A stretch of 19,364 bases of DNA from Desulfovibrio sp. Its GTDB lineage: Bacteria; Desulfobacterota; Desulfovibrionia; Desulfovibrionales; Desulfovibrionaceae. How positions within the stretch are numbered: position 1 is the stretch's first letter; each line of letters opens with the position of its first letter. This document shows, piece by piece, positions 7,619 through 15,716 of the stretch. A program made the translations under genes and the position numbers. Location of the stretch: assembly GCA_031270875.1 (NCBI GenBank), contig JAISXC010000020.1, positions 1-19,364 of the forward strand, in the 5' to 3' direction. Under the pieces are notes generated by a model. That model did no database searches and had not been told where the DNA came from. It saw only the letters and a program-made list of their open reading frames with translations.

Positions 7619-8239
7619 TCAAACTTCCCGCGCAAGACCAAGTTTTTTCCGCCAGAAACAGCGCTGTTCCCCGCTGAACACAAAAGAACGATCAAACGGC
7701 ATGTTGCGCTGTCGCCGCCAGTCCTGATGCAGATCATGATAATTTTTTATACTTGCCATGCGATTGTCAAGCCCCAGCAATGCCGCCGTCCGCGACAGAC
7801 GGGCAGGTTCGCCTTCCAATTCGACAGCCGCCACAAAGGGCAGCACATCCAGACACACTTCCACGGCATCCAGCCGCCAGCACTCGCGGATTTTTTCATA
7901 ACGCGCCGTCGCCGCATAACCCAACCCTTCCAGTATCGCGCTCACAGAAGCGCCGTCCGTAACTTCCACCTCCCGTTCGTCACAGACTTTACAGCCGCTT
8001 TGCGATTCCAGCGGCAATTTAAGCGTGAGCAGATACCTCTTTTTATCCGGCCACTCCTGCGCGCGCAGACGCAAAAGACGCTTGCCCAGAAACAGTTCAG
8101 CCCCGGCAGTGTCAAAAAGCACATTGCGTTCAAAATACGCGCCGGCGCAGCACGCGCCATGCGTTTCCAGCGCTGGCCGCAGGGCATCGAAATCCACATT
8201 CAGGTATTTGCGTTCAATTTCCAGCGTCATGCAGCACAT
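7619..8239 (-). CDS. CYTH-domain protein (class IV adenylate cyclase / thiamine-triphosphatase fold)
   Basis: A 206-residue protein of the triphosphate tunnel fold. The hallmark ExExK motif is visible as LEIERKY (Glu7, Glu9, Lys11). It is followed by basic strands LRLRAQEW and LLTLKLPLE, an acidic EREVEVTD, and a late VCLDVLPFVAAVELEGEP typical of the CyaB-like branch. Substrate may be ATP (cyclase), thiamine triphosphate or inorganic triphosphate; sequence alone cannot decide. The ATG at 8239 directly follows the radA stop (TGA then ATG) with AGGA within the radA end, and a second ATG three codons later is possible. It is coupled on both sides: abutting radA and one base from clpS. Confidence 0.88.
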   Translation of the reverse strand: MCCMTLEIERKYLNVDFDALRPALETHGACCAGAYFERNVLFDTAGAELFLGKRLLRLRAQEWPDKKRYLLTLKLPLESQSGCKVCDEREVEVTDGASVSAILEGLGYAATARYEKIRECWRLDAVEVCLDVLPFVAAVELEGEPARLSRTAALLGLDNRMASIKNYHDLHQDWRRQRNMPFDRSFVFSGEQRCFWRKKLGLAREV

Positions 8240-9586
8240 TCAATTCCTGTTGAAAAGAAGGCGTTGCAGCGCCGCAACCGTGGCAACGCCGCCCTTGGCG
8301 CCACTCGGGTGCACAACGGGACTATAGCCGAGTCTCCGCGCCTGCGCAAAGCGCAGATCCTGAGATGTTACCGCCCGCACCTGACCGTTCAGATCCACCT
8401 CTCCCCACAGGACGCATTTTTCAGGCAGGGGGATATCATAATAAGAAGACAACACCGCCGTCACCAGGGCCAGATCCATGCCCGGTTCCTGCAAACGGAT
8501 GCCGCCGCCGATTTTGGCATAAATATCCACCTGCCCCAGGTTGAGTTTAAGATGTTTTTCAAGCACCGCCAGCAGCAGATGCAGGCGGTTGACATCAAAG
8601 CCAAGCGCCGCGCGCCGAGGAATGCTTAAAAACGTGCGCGCGACAAGAGCCTGCACCTCCACGGCCAGCGGACGCTGACCGTCCACCGCCATCACAACCG
8701 CTGCGCCCGGCAGCGATGCGTCGCGCGCCTCCAAAAAAAATGTGGACGGGTCATCCACCAGTTGCATACCCTTGACGCTCATACGAAAGACAAGCAATTC
8801 CTCGCTGGGGCCAAAGCGGTTTTTCAATATACGCAGGAGACGAAAGGCGTTCCGCCTGTCACCTTCCAGAGCGATAACCGTATCCACCGCATGCTCCAGA
8901 AGGCGCGGCCCGGCCAGAACACCGTCCTTGGTGACATGACCGACCAATATCAGCGTGGTGGCGCTGCGGTGACAAGATTCCAGCAGCGCCGTCGCGACAG
9001 CGCGCACCTGGCTTACGTTGCCCGGAAGCCCCTCGGCCGCCGGACTCGCCAATGTCTGGACGGAGTCAAGCACAAGCAGGGAAGGAGATTCCGCATCAAG
9101 CGCACCCAGAACATCTTCCAGTTGCGAAGTGGCCAAGGCCTTGAGGCCGGATGCAAGCACCCCGAGCCGCTCCGCTCTGGCCCTGATTTGCTGCAGGGAT
9201 TCCTCGCCGGTCACATACAGCACGGTTCTCCCCTGTCCGGCGACAAAACCCGCCACCTGCATCAGAAGCGTGGATTTGCCTATACCCGGTTCTCCCCCCA
9301 TCAGTATGGCCGCGCCGGGCACAAGGCCTTTGCCGAGCGCCCGGTCGAGAGCGGGCAGACCGCTGGCGTAGGGATGGAAGCCGGAATCCTGAACATCCAG
9401 CAACGGTATCGGGCGGTTTCCCTCCGAAGAATGCCCTGAAACCTTTCTCTGACCCGCATTCAGAGCGGAGGGCAGCGTCACGGCTTCCAGAGTGTTCCAG
9501 GCATGACATTGCGGGCATTGGCCGCGCCATTGCAGCGTTCTGGCCTTGCACGCCGAGCAGACGTAGGCTTCGCGCGCCTTGCTCAT
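8240..9586 (-). CDS. radA: DNA repair protein RadA
   Basis: DnaB-like ATPase that helps RecA-driven strand exchange and processing of recombination intermediates. The 448-residue product has the full domain order. First is a zinc finger with Cys10/Cys13 and Cys24/Cys27. Next is a RecA-like ATPase with Walker A GGEPGIGKST (97-106) and Walker B LLVLDSVQ (170-177). The RadA-specific KNRFG follows at 255-259, then a C-terminal Lon-protease-like domain (LAVEVQALV onward). The ATG at 9586 has GGAGG eight bases upstream and overlaps the stop of the preceding gene (ATGA). Confidence 0.97.
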   Translation of the reverse strand: MSKAREAYVCSACKARTLQWRGQCPQCHAWNTLEAVTLPSALNAGQRKVSGHSSEGNRPIPLLDVQDSGFHPYASGLPALDRALGKGLVPGAAILMGGEPGIGKSTLLMQVAGFVAGQGRTVLYVTGEESLQQIRARAERLGVLASGLKALATSQLEDVLGALDAESPSLLVLDSVQTLASPAAEGLPGNVSQVRAVATALLESCHRSATTLILVGHVTKDGVLAGPRLLEHAVDTVIALEGDRRNAFRLLRILKNRFGPSEELLVFRMSVKGMQLVDDPSTFFLEARDASLPGAAVVMAVDGQRPLAVEVQALVARTFLSIPRRAALGFDVNRLHLLLAVLEKHLKLNLGQVDIYAKIGGGIRLQEPGMDLALVTAVLSSYYDIPLPEKCVLWGEVDLNGQVRAVTSQDLRFAQARRLGYSPVVHPSGAKGGVATVAALQRLLFNRN

Positions 9587-10713
9587 TTGAAATCCTCCAC
9601 CATTTCAGGAGGATCCGGAGCGTGCAGAACTTCCCCATTGGCCAGCCCCATGCTGCGCCAGCCTGCTGAGCAGACAATTTGACCGGCGTTCAAAACACGT
9701 TGCGCGAGCGGATCCCGGAGGTCGAATTCAATAGTCCAGTGCCGGACGTAATCCTCGCCCGGTTTAACAGGCTGGGCGCTGTTCAGATACCGCCTCAGCA
9801 ATTCCCCGCCGCCTTCGGCGCTGAAAACCGCCTCAAGATTTGTATTGTTCACGGTCAGCGACGCGACATTTCTGCCGAGCACATTTGCCACGAGTAAAAG
9901 AGTTGTGCCGTCGGAGAGCCTTTCCAGGCCTGCGGAGCAAAATTGCAGAGGCATGATCCCGTTCATGCGCCTTAATGTCTCTCTCCTCTTGTACAGCAAC
10001 TCATCACGGCGGGCCGCCATACGTTTCAACTGCGCCTCGCGGAATTGCCCCACAAGCTCATCGGCATTGGCGACGTCACGAATGATCCAGTCCCCGCCGT
10101 TGTTCTCCATGCGCAGCACTACCGGAAAAGTCCGGTTCAGCATGGGATGCTCCATTTTTGTGGTGAGCATGACGGCACGCTCGCCCGAATCATCGCGCAG
10201 CGTCTGGACGGCAAGATTTTTCGTGAATTGCGTCAAAAAATCGTCGGGCAATACCGCGAGGGGCATCTGCAGAAGTTTTTGCGCGTCCCGTTTTTCCGTA
10301 ACGGGTTCCTCCCTGGTCATCACCCGTTGCAGCAACTGCATCTGTATCATATCTTTCAAGTCTCTCATCTGGTTCGGCCCTTGTTTGAGGAAAGTATAAT
10401 TCCGCGCAATGGCTTGAGCCAAATGCCCTGAAAGCGTATTGAAATCAACAAGTTTCGCCAGACGCTCCGCGTTCGGGGGCTGTAGGGCCGAAGAAAAGCT
10501 GTTGAAGGCAAAAAGGCCCGACTGACGGTATTGATAATAACGCCACCCCAGATAACCGCCGAGGACAAGCATCACAAAAAGCGATATAAAAGCCAGCGCC
10601 ACAAGACGCCCGCGCAGAAACGGCAGCAGGCCGGAAATAAAATTTTTTTTCACATCCCCAACCGAAAGCTTAAAGTATCGCCTCTCCTGGGGATCAGATG
10701 TTCTTTTATCCAT
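9583..10713 (-). CDS. Single-pass membrane protein of unknown function, DUF2939-like
   Basis: Not confidently recognised. About 376 residues from the ATG at 10713; in-frame ATGs at 10725 and 10776 are alternatives, and none has a strong ribosome site. A short basic cytoplasmic N-terminus is followed by one membrane helix (LVALAFISLFVMLVLGGYLG, about 36-55). A large soluble domain, probably extracytoplasmic, follows. Just after the helix comes a segment of the form SALQPPNAERLAKLVDF, the pattern seen in DUF2939-type proteins; that link is inference. The domain continues with alternating amphipathic helices and strands and ends with WTIEFDLRDPLAQRV and a short acidic tail. It overlaps radA by four bases (ATGA), so the two are translationally coupled, but a role in DNA repair is not implied by sequence. 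Confidence 0.8.
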   Translation of the reverse strand: MDKRTSDPQERRYFKLSVGDVKKNFISGLLPFLRGRLVALAFISLFVMLVLGGYLGWRYYQYRQSGLFAFNSFSSALQPPNAERLAKLVDFNTLSGHLAQAIARNYTFLKQGPNQMRDLKDMIQMQLLQRVMTREEPVTEKRDAQKLLQMPLAVLPDDFLTQFTKNLAVQTLRDDSGERAVMLTTKMEHPMLNRTFPVVLRMENNGGDWIIRDVANADELVGQFREAQLKRMAARRDELLYKRRETLRRMNGIMPLQFCSAGLERLSDGTTLLLVANVLGRNVASLTVNNTNLEAVFSAEGGGELLRRYLNSAQPVKPGEDYVRHWTIEFDLRDPLAQRVLNAGQIVCSAGWRSMGLANGEVLHAPDPPEMVEDFK

Positions 10714-10812
10714 AGCTCTTGCCATTATCAAAAGGGTTGCACCAGGCCCGCACCGTTCGGTCTGACCACAAGACATTGCAGCAGGATCAAGGAACGCTTC
10801 GACTCAATCCGG

Positions 10813-11571
10813 CTATTCCTTGTCATCACCGGAGGCGTCACCAACCCGATGACATTCCAGCGCGGTCGCCGGAGACGCAAACCGGGCGTTGCGCAGCCGG
10901 AGAGGCAGCGGGGTCACAGAGCCGGGGGACGCGATGTCCATGCGAAGAATACACCACGCGCCAAGCGGCAGGACACGCGTAACGGCCTGGCGGAGAACAC
11001 CGCCGTGAATTCTGTTCCATGTACGAACCGGACCCGACAAAGTGCTCAGTGAAGTCAGACTGCCCATGCCGCGCTGTTTCAGCTTCCGCCACACGCTGAA
11101 ACAGTTGTATCGCGGCCAGGGCCAAAATCTGCTGTTCCTCAGTCTGCATAACGTATAAGAAAAAGAGGCCGAATTCCAGAAAGCGACGGCGAGCCCCCCT
11201 GTCGCCACGCGCAATGCCTCGGTCAGGCTGTTTTCGAAAGCCGGCCAGTTCTTCGCCGCAACGTGCAGGATCACCCAGTCAAAGGCGTCGTCTTCAAACG
11301 GCAGATACTCGTCGGACGATGCCATAATCTCCGCGCGAAAACCGACATGGGCCAGAGCCCGGTTTCGCAGGGCGGGTTCATGCTCCGTCGCGGTCACGTC
11401 AAATCCGCATTCCCAGAGGACAGGCAAAAAAAATCCTTCGCCGCAATTTATTTCCAGAAGTCTTTTGCCCCGACGCGGCCAGGCCGCCAGACAATTCTGC
11501 AACAAATCCGCGCGCGCTTTCAGACCCAGACGGCCAGACACTTTCAGACAGCGGCTTTCATTTTGTATCAT
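10813..11571 (-). CDS. Class I SAM-dependent methyltransferase, substrate unknown
   Basis: The 252-residue product shows a Rossmann-type SAM site. Motif I is LLEINCGEGFFLPVLWECG (about 38-56), followed by an acidic strand end (TATEHEP), and the later LPFEDDAFDWVILHV is the usual motif II region of UbiE/Methyltransf_11 enzymes. Glu-Ile-Asn replaces the commoner D-x-G opening of motif I. The C-terminal third (FWPWPRYNCFSVWRKLKQRG and beyond) is basic and aromatic and does not resemble a standard family I know. The ATG at 11571 has GGAG eight bases upstream and a promoter at 11598-11626. It is first in the run leading to radA and clpS, and divergent from the phosphodiesterase. Confidence 0.82.
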   Translation of the reverse strand: MIQNESRCLKVSGRLGLKARADLLQNCLAAWPRRGKRLLEINCGEGFFLPVLWECGFDVTATEHEPALRNRALAHVGFRAEIMASSDEYLPFEDDAFDWVILHVAAKNWPAFENSLTEALRVATGGLAVAFWNSASFSYTLCRLRNSRFWPWPRYNCFSVWRKLKQRGMGSLTSLSTLSGPVRTWNRIHGGVLRQAVTRVLPLGAWCILRMDIASPGSVTPLPLRLRNARFASPATALECHRVGDASGDDKE

Positions 11572-11597
11572 GCCCTACTCCACCGGTATATGGCAGG

Positions 11598-11626
11598 ATT
11601 AAAGCAGAATCTGCGACCTTATGCAA
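11598..11626 (-). promoter_or_regulatory. Predicted promoter of the methyltransferase-to-clpS run
   Basis: Minus strand: TTGCAT (11621-11626), a 17-base spacer, and TTTAAT (11598-11603). Transcription would begin about 20 bases before the methyltransferase ATG. It lies in a 192-base divergent intergenic region. Confidence 0.55.
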
Positions 11627-11722
11627 TATTCCATGATACTGCGTTGATTTTCAATATTTTTTACATCCGGAAAAGACATGTCAAATTTTTTGCCTTGCCG
11701 TCCCAAATGCCGTAAAAAGACC

Positions 11723-11740
11723 GGAGGAGACACAATGTAA
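11723..11740 (+). promoter_or_regulatory. Strong Shine-Dalgarno followed by a start-stop codon pair
   Basis: GGAGGAG (11723-11729) is followed, after five bases, by ATG (11735-11737) and immediately by TAA (11738-11740). The real downstream ATG at 11764 has no good ribosome site and lies in another frame. As read, this is the shortest possible ORF in the leader of the phosphodiesterase gene. It could drive reinitiation or stalling, or reflect a lost longer start. Confidence 0.4.
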
Positions 11741-11763
11741 AGCCTGCGGGGCGACAGCGCAAA

Positions 11764-12528
11764 ATGAAAGGTTTCATTTTTGTTTTACTGGATGGGCTTG
11801 GCGTTGACACGGCCCGCCGGTGCATGAGCTGCCTCGCCGCCCTTGTCGAGGCCGGCGCGGCCCGATATGGCGAACTTACGGCGGTGTTGCCGCCCCTTTC
11901 GCGTCCTGTTTACGCATCGCTGCTCAGCGGGCGCACGCCGGCGGCAAACGGCATTCTCCACAATGACAATGCGTCGCTCTGCCCGGCCGCCACAATTTTT
12001 CATGACGCCCGCCGACATGGACTTGTAACCGCAGCAGCAGCGTACTCCTGGATGAGCGAACTTTGCAACCGGGCGCCCTTCGCCGCGGAACGGGACAGAT
12101 TTACAAACGACATTTCGCTGCCCATATCTCATGGTTTTTTTTACAGCAGTGAAGCCTATCCCGACGACGAGCTTTTTCGCGACGCGGAATGGCTGCGCCA
12201 GAAATTCTCGCCCCGCCTGCTTCTCATCCATTGCATGGGCATAGATTATGCCGGGCACAGGCACGGCGCCGGCTCCACCGCGTACCGAGACGCCGCGCGC
12301 GCGGCGGACGGGTTGCTGGCCCGTTACCTGCCGACCTGGGTTGAAGCGGGGTACGCCGCGCTTGTCACGAGCGATCACGGCATGGGGGACGAAAAAAGTC
12401 ACTGCGACACAACATATGAAGCGCGCCGTGTCCCCCTCTGGTGCATCGGGGCGGCGCGGGATTGCCCTTTGCCGCGGCGGCAGACGGAAATTGCCGGGAT
12501 GATATCAACCTGTCTGCAATTGACATAA
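11764..12528 (+). CDS. Alkaline-phosphatase-superfamily phosphodiesterase/nucleotide pyrophosphatase
   Basis: A 254-residue metal-dependent phosphoesterase. The family pattern is complete: the first metal ligand in LLDGLGVD (Asp10), and the nucleophile region PPLSRPVYASLLSG with Ser46 in the place usually held by Thr or Ser. The second metal set is CMGIDYAGHRHG (Asp161, His165) and SDHGMGD (Asp204, His205), with a last His213 in KSHCD. It resembles type I phosphodiesterase/NPP proteins, so the substrate may be a nucleotide, a phospholipid headgroup or a phosphonate; sequence does not decide. No signal peptide is seen, so it is probably cytoplasmic, unusual for NPP proteins. It starts at ATG 11764 without its own Shine-Dalgarno and is followed by the TolC-like gene after 50 bases. 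Confidence 0.88.
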   Translation: MKGFIFVLLDGLGVDTARRCMSCLAALVEAGAARYGELTAVLPPLSRPVYASLLSGRTPAANGILHNDNASLCPAATIFHDARRHGLVTAAAAYSWMSELCNRAPFAAERDRFTNDISLPISHGFFYSSEAYPDDELFRDAEWLRQKFSPRLLLIHCMGIDYAGHRHGAGSTAYRDAARAADGLLARYLPTWVEAGYAALVTSDHGMGDEKSHCDTTYEARRVPLWCIGAARDCPLPRRQTEIAGMISTCLQLT

Positions 12529-12544
12529 TCGCGGGCGGGGCAAC

Positions 12545-12573
12545 TTGCCATTGCACTCGTGACGGAGTATGAT
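12545..12573 (+). promoter_or_regulatory. Possible promoter just upstream of the TolC-like gene
   Basis: TTGCCA (12545-12550), a 17-base spacer, and TATGAT (12568-12573). The -10 box ends five bases before the ATG at 12579, so transcripts would be leaderless or nearly so. The match could be chance inside an operon, since the region also supplies a GGAG for translation from a longer mRNA. Confidence 0.3.
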
Positions 12574-12578
12574 CGGGC

Positions 12579-14009
12579 ATGTCCAAACGGGTTCATCAGT
12601 GGCGTACTCATGCAACGCTTGTCCTGATCGCGATATGGTGCGCCTGCGGGCTGGCCATATCCCCAGGCACGGCGCTTGCGGCCTCAAAAAAAACGCCGTC
12701 CTCGCCGCTGTATGACGGCGGACGGCCTATGGACCCGCAAAGCGAACGACACGGGCGTCCCCGGTCCTTTACCATGCGTGAAGCCGTATTCCGTGCCCTG
12801 AAGTTCAACCCTTCCCTCGGTTCCCGTGAATCGCAAAGCCGCTCGTCGGAAGAGGGACGCAAGTCCGCCCGCGGGGCCTTCGGCCCCCGGCTCGGCATGA
12901 GCTATACCGCCGTGAAGCAAGAGCGGGAATCCTCCCCCGTCACCGTTCGCCCTCCGGAGATGGGCGCGTACAATTTCGGCGTGGAGATTTCCCAGCCTGT
13001 TTTCCAGGGGTTCAGGCTTCTGGCGGATTATCAGAAAGCGGCTTTGCAGGCGGACAGCGACAGGGCCGCGTTACGCAAGGCCGAACTGGACATGACGGAA
13101 CAGGTGCAGCGCTATTTCCTGGATTATCTGAGGCTTGAAGAAAATGTCATAAGCGAGCGCGACTCTCTTGCCAGACTGCGCGAACAACTCAACATAACAA
13201 AGGCCTTCCATGACGTCGGCCTCAGACCGCGTCTTGATGTTTTACAGGCGGAGGTCAACGTCAGCCAGGCGGAAAACCTGCTGGTTCAAGCTGAAAACAG
13301 CCGCGACACGTGCCTGGCCATGCTCAATACCCTGCTTGGGCTGCCGGCAACGGCAAAAACAGCCTACACGGGCAAACTGGCCTATATCCCTTTCAAACTT
13401 TCGCTGGAGATGTGTCTCGAAATGGCGTACCGCCAGCGGGCCGACCTCCATATGGCGGCCAAAGCGGTGGAAATCGCCGGGAAAAACCAACTCGCCGTGC
13501 AAAGCGATTATTATCCGCAGGTGGAAGCCTACTACAACATCTCCAATAGCGGCAATACGCTTGACCTGCAGCGCGCCGGCGAAAGCGGGTCGCGCGGCAC
13601 AACCTGGGAAATCGGCGCGCGGGCCACCTGGAATGTGTTTCAGTGGGGGACCACCTGGTATGCGGACAGACAGGCCGGCTGGCTCGTGACAAAAATGCGC
13701 TACGAAGAGGAAGACCTGAAACTTGGCGTGGGGTATGACGTCAAATCGAAACTTCTTGCCGTGCGCGAAGCCGAAAAACGTATTGCCCTTGCGGAAAAAA
13801 GCGTTGAACAGGCAACGGAAGCCTTCAACGCCGCAGTGGCCCGTTACAGGGAACAGGTGGGCACCAATTTCGAAGTACTGGACGCATCCACGAAACTTAC
13901 CACCGCCCAGGCGTCCCTTACCGGCGCCAAGGCCGACTACCTGACGGCTCTGGCCCAGATATACGTCGCCATGGGCGAATTTCACGCCGATCTTTTGCAG
14001 GCGCAATAA
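12579..14009 (+). CDS. TolC-family outer membrane efflux/secretion protein
   Basis: Outer-membrane channel that pairs with an inner-membrane pump or type I secretion system. The 476-residue precursor has an N-terminal signal peptide (basic start, hydrophobic WRTHATLVLIAIWCACG region, probable cleavage after GTALA near residue 34). Two OEP-type repeats follow: first FTMREAVFRALKFNPSL with long helices and SQPVFQGFRLLADYQKA, then LSLEMCLEMAYRQRADL with ARATWNVFQWGTTWYADRQA. This duplicated strand-helix layout defines the TolC fold. No pump or membrane-fusion partner is adjacent, so the export substrate is unknown. It lies between the phosphodiesterase and RNase J on the same strand. Confidence 0.93.
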   Translation: MSKRVHQWRTHATLVLIAIWCACGLAISPGTALAASKKTPSSPLYDGGRPMDPQSERHGRPRSFTMREAVFRALKFNPSLGSRESQSRSSEEGRKSARGAFGPRLGMSYTAVKQERESSPVTVRPPEMGAYNFGVEISQPVFQGFRLLADYQKAALQADSDRAALRKAELDMTEQVQRYFLDYLRLEENVISERDSLARLREQLNITKAFHDVGLRPRLDVLQAEVNVSQAENLLVQAENSRDTCLAMLNTLLGLPATAKTAYTGKLAYIPFKLSLEMCLEMAYRQRADLHMAAKAVEIAGKNQLAVQSDYYPQVEAYYNISNSGNTLDLQRAGESGSRGTTWEIGARATWNVFQWGTTWYADRQAGWLVTKMRYEEEDLKLGVGYDVKSKLLAVREAEKRIALAEKSVEQATEAFNAAVARYREQVGTNFEVLDASTKLTTAQASLTGAKADYLTALAQIYVAMGEFHADLLQAQ

Positions 14010-14026
14010 CCCGCCACACGCGCACA

Positions 14027-15685
14027 ATGGATTTCCGGACGCTTACCATCACCCCTCTCGGCGGCCTTGGGGAAATAGGGCTCAACTGCCAGCTTTGGGA
14101 GACCGCCCGTGGCGCCGTCATGCTGGACTGCGGCCTGATGTTTCCCGACGACGAGCATCTTGGGGTGGATGTCATCATTCCTTCGTTCGACGCCGTCAGC
14201 CACGTGAAAGACAAACTTTCCGGCATCGTGCTGACGCATGGGCATGAAGATCATATCGGCGCCCTTCCCTGGCTCGTCCGTGAACTTAACAGAGGCACCC
14301 GCATTTACGGTTCGCGCCTGACGCTGGCTCTTGTGGAGCAGAAACTCCGTGAGCGAGAAATGTCGCGTTGGGTGGAGCTTTGCCCGGTTACCTCCGATAC
14401 CGTGCTGAGGCTGGCGGACATGGATTTCCACTTCTTTCCGGTCTGCCACTCCATCCCCGAGGGCTTTGGGCTTGGCGTGGAAACCCCCGTCGGCCGGATT
14501 GTGCACAGCGGAGATTTCAAAATCGATCCCCGTCCGCTGAGCGGCTCCGGCACGGATATACAAATTTTCAAAAACTTCGCCGGACCGCAGGGCGCCCGCC
14601 TGCTCTTTTCCGACTCAACCAACGTAATGCGTCCCGGCCGCTCACTCACGGAACGCGAAGTCAAGAAATCCCTCGGCAGGCTTTTTGACACCGCCGCCGG
14701 ACGCATTATCATCACACTTTTTTCCAGCCATATTCAACGGATTCAGGAAGTATTCGATCTCGCGGAAGCCCACGGACGAACCGTGGTGATAAGCGGAAAA
14801 TCTCTGGCCAGCAACATAGAAACAGCCTGCGAACTCAAACTGTTAAAGCCCCCTCCCGCTTTTTTCAACGCATACTGCGGCGTGCCGGACCTGCCGGACC
14901 ACAAGCTCGTGCTTCTCGTCACGGGCGCCCAGGGAGAGCCGCTTTCCTCCCTCTCCCGCATGGTGCTGGGCGGCCACCGTCAACTTGACATCCGGCGGGG
15001 CGACACCGTTGTTATGAGTTCACGCATGATACCGGGCAATGCCAGGGCAATGTCGCGCCTTATCAATGAAATGTACCGCCTCGGAGCGGAAGTGCTTTAC
15101 GAAGGCATCAACTCCGTTCACGCGTCAGGACACGCCTACAGCGAGGAGTTGCGCGACATGCTTCTGGCCGTCAGGCCCCAGCTTTTCGTACCCGTCCACG
15201 GCGAGTACCAGCATCTTGTGAAACATGGCCGCCTGGCCCAGGCCTGCGGCGTCGCCCCGGAAAACATCGTGCTTCTGGAGGACGGCAGGCCATTGACCCT
15301 CACGCAAACGTCTTTCCGGGTCGAACCGCGCATGGCGGTCGAGCACACCCTGGTGGACGGCAAAGGCGTCGGGGATGTCGGCGTCGTCGTACTCAGGGAG
15401 CGCCGTATCCTGGGCGGTGAAGGAATGGTCATCGTGGTGCTGGTGATGGATTCCGCGACAGGCAGCATACTCCACGGACCTGAAATCACCTCCAAAGGCT
15501 TTGTCTTCGAACAACACTACAGTTACGTTCTGGAAGACGCAAAATGCCTCGTATTGGATGAAATAGAAACAGCACAAGGAAACACGCGACGTATGCGCGA
15601 GAATATCCGTTCCTCGCTGCGCAAATTCTTCAGGCGCGTTTTGGAACGCGATCCGGTGGTTGTTGCAATAATCAGCGAAATCTGA
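14027..15685 (+). CDS. rnj: Ribonuclease J
   Basis: Metallo-beta-lactamase/beta-CASP ribonuclease with 5'-to-3' exonuclease and endonuclease activity, acting in mRNA decay and rRNA maturation. The 552-residue product has the zinc motif THGHEDHIG (His71, His73, Asp75, His76), further ligands at CHSIPE (His141) and HSGDFKID (Asp163), and the beta-CASP elements VHASGHA (364-370) and PVHGEYQHL (His391). A C-terminal domain completes the RNase J length of about 550. It begins 17 bases after the TolC-like stop without a visible Shine-Dalgarno, suggesting coupled translation. No typical intrinsic terminator follows; palindromes from 15717 may take that role. Confidence 0.95.
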   Translation: MDFRTLTITPLGGLGEIGLNCQLWETARGAVMLDCGLMFPDDEHLGVDVIIPSFDAVSHVKDKLSGIVLTHGHEDHIGALPWLVRELNRGTRIYGSRLTLALVEQKLREREMSRWVELCPVTSDTVLRLADMDFHFFPVCHSIPEGFGLGVETPVGRIVHSGDFKIDPRPLSGSGTDIQIFKNFAGPQGARLLFSDSTNVMRPGRSLTEREVKKSLGRLFDTAAGRIIITLFSSHIQRIQEVFDLAEAHGRTVVISGKSLASNIETACELKLLKPPPAFFNAYCGVPDLPDHKLVLLVTGAQGEPLSSLSRMVLGGHRQLDIRRGDTVVMSSRMIPGNARAMSRLINEMYRLGAEVLYEGINSVHASGHAYSEELRDMLLAVRPQLFVPVHGEYQHLVKHGRLAQACGVAPENIVLLEDGRPLTLTQTSFRVEPRMAVEHTLVDGKGVGDVGVVVLRERRILGGEGMVIVVLVMDSATGSILHGPEITSKGFVFEQHYSYVLEDAKCLVLDEIETAQGNTRRMRENIRSSLRKFFRRVLERDPVVVAIISEI

Positions 15686-15716
15686 AACGGCGGCCCTTTG
15701 GAGCAGATTACGCTTA

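Noticed and set aside
7514..8629. 371-codon plus-strand open frame
   Set aside because: Antisense to clpS, the CYTH gene and radA, with biased His/Gln/Arg composition typical of a shadow frame in GC-rich DNA.
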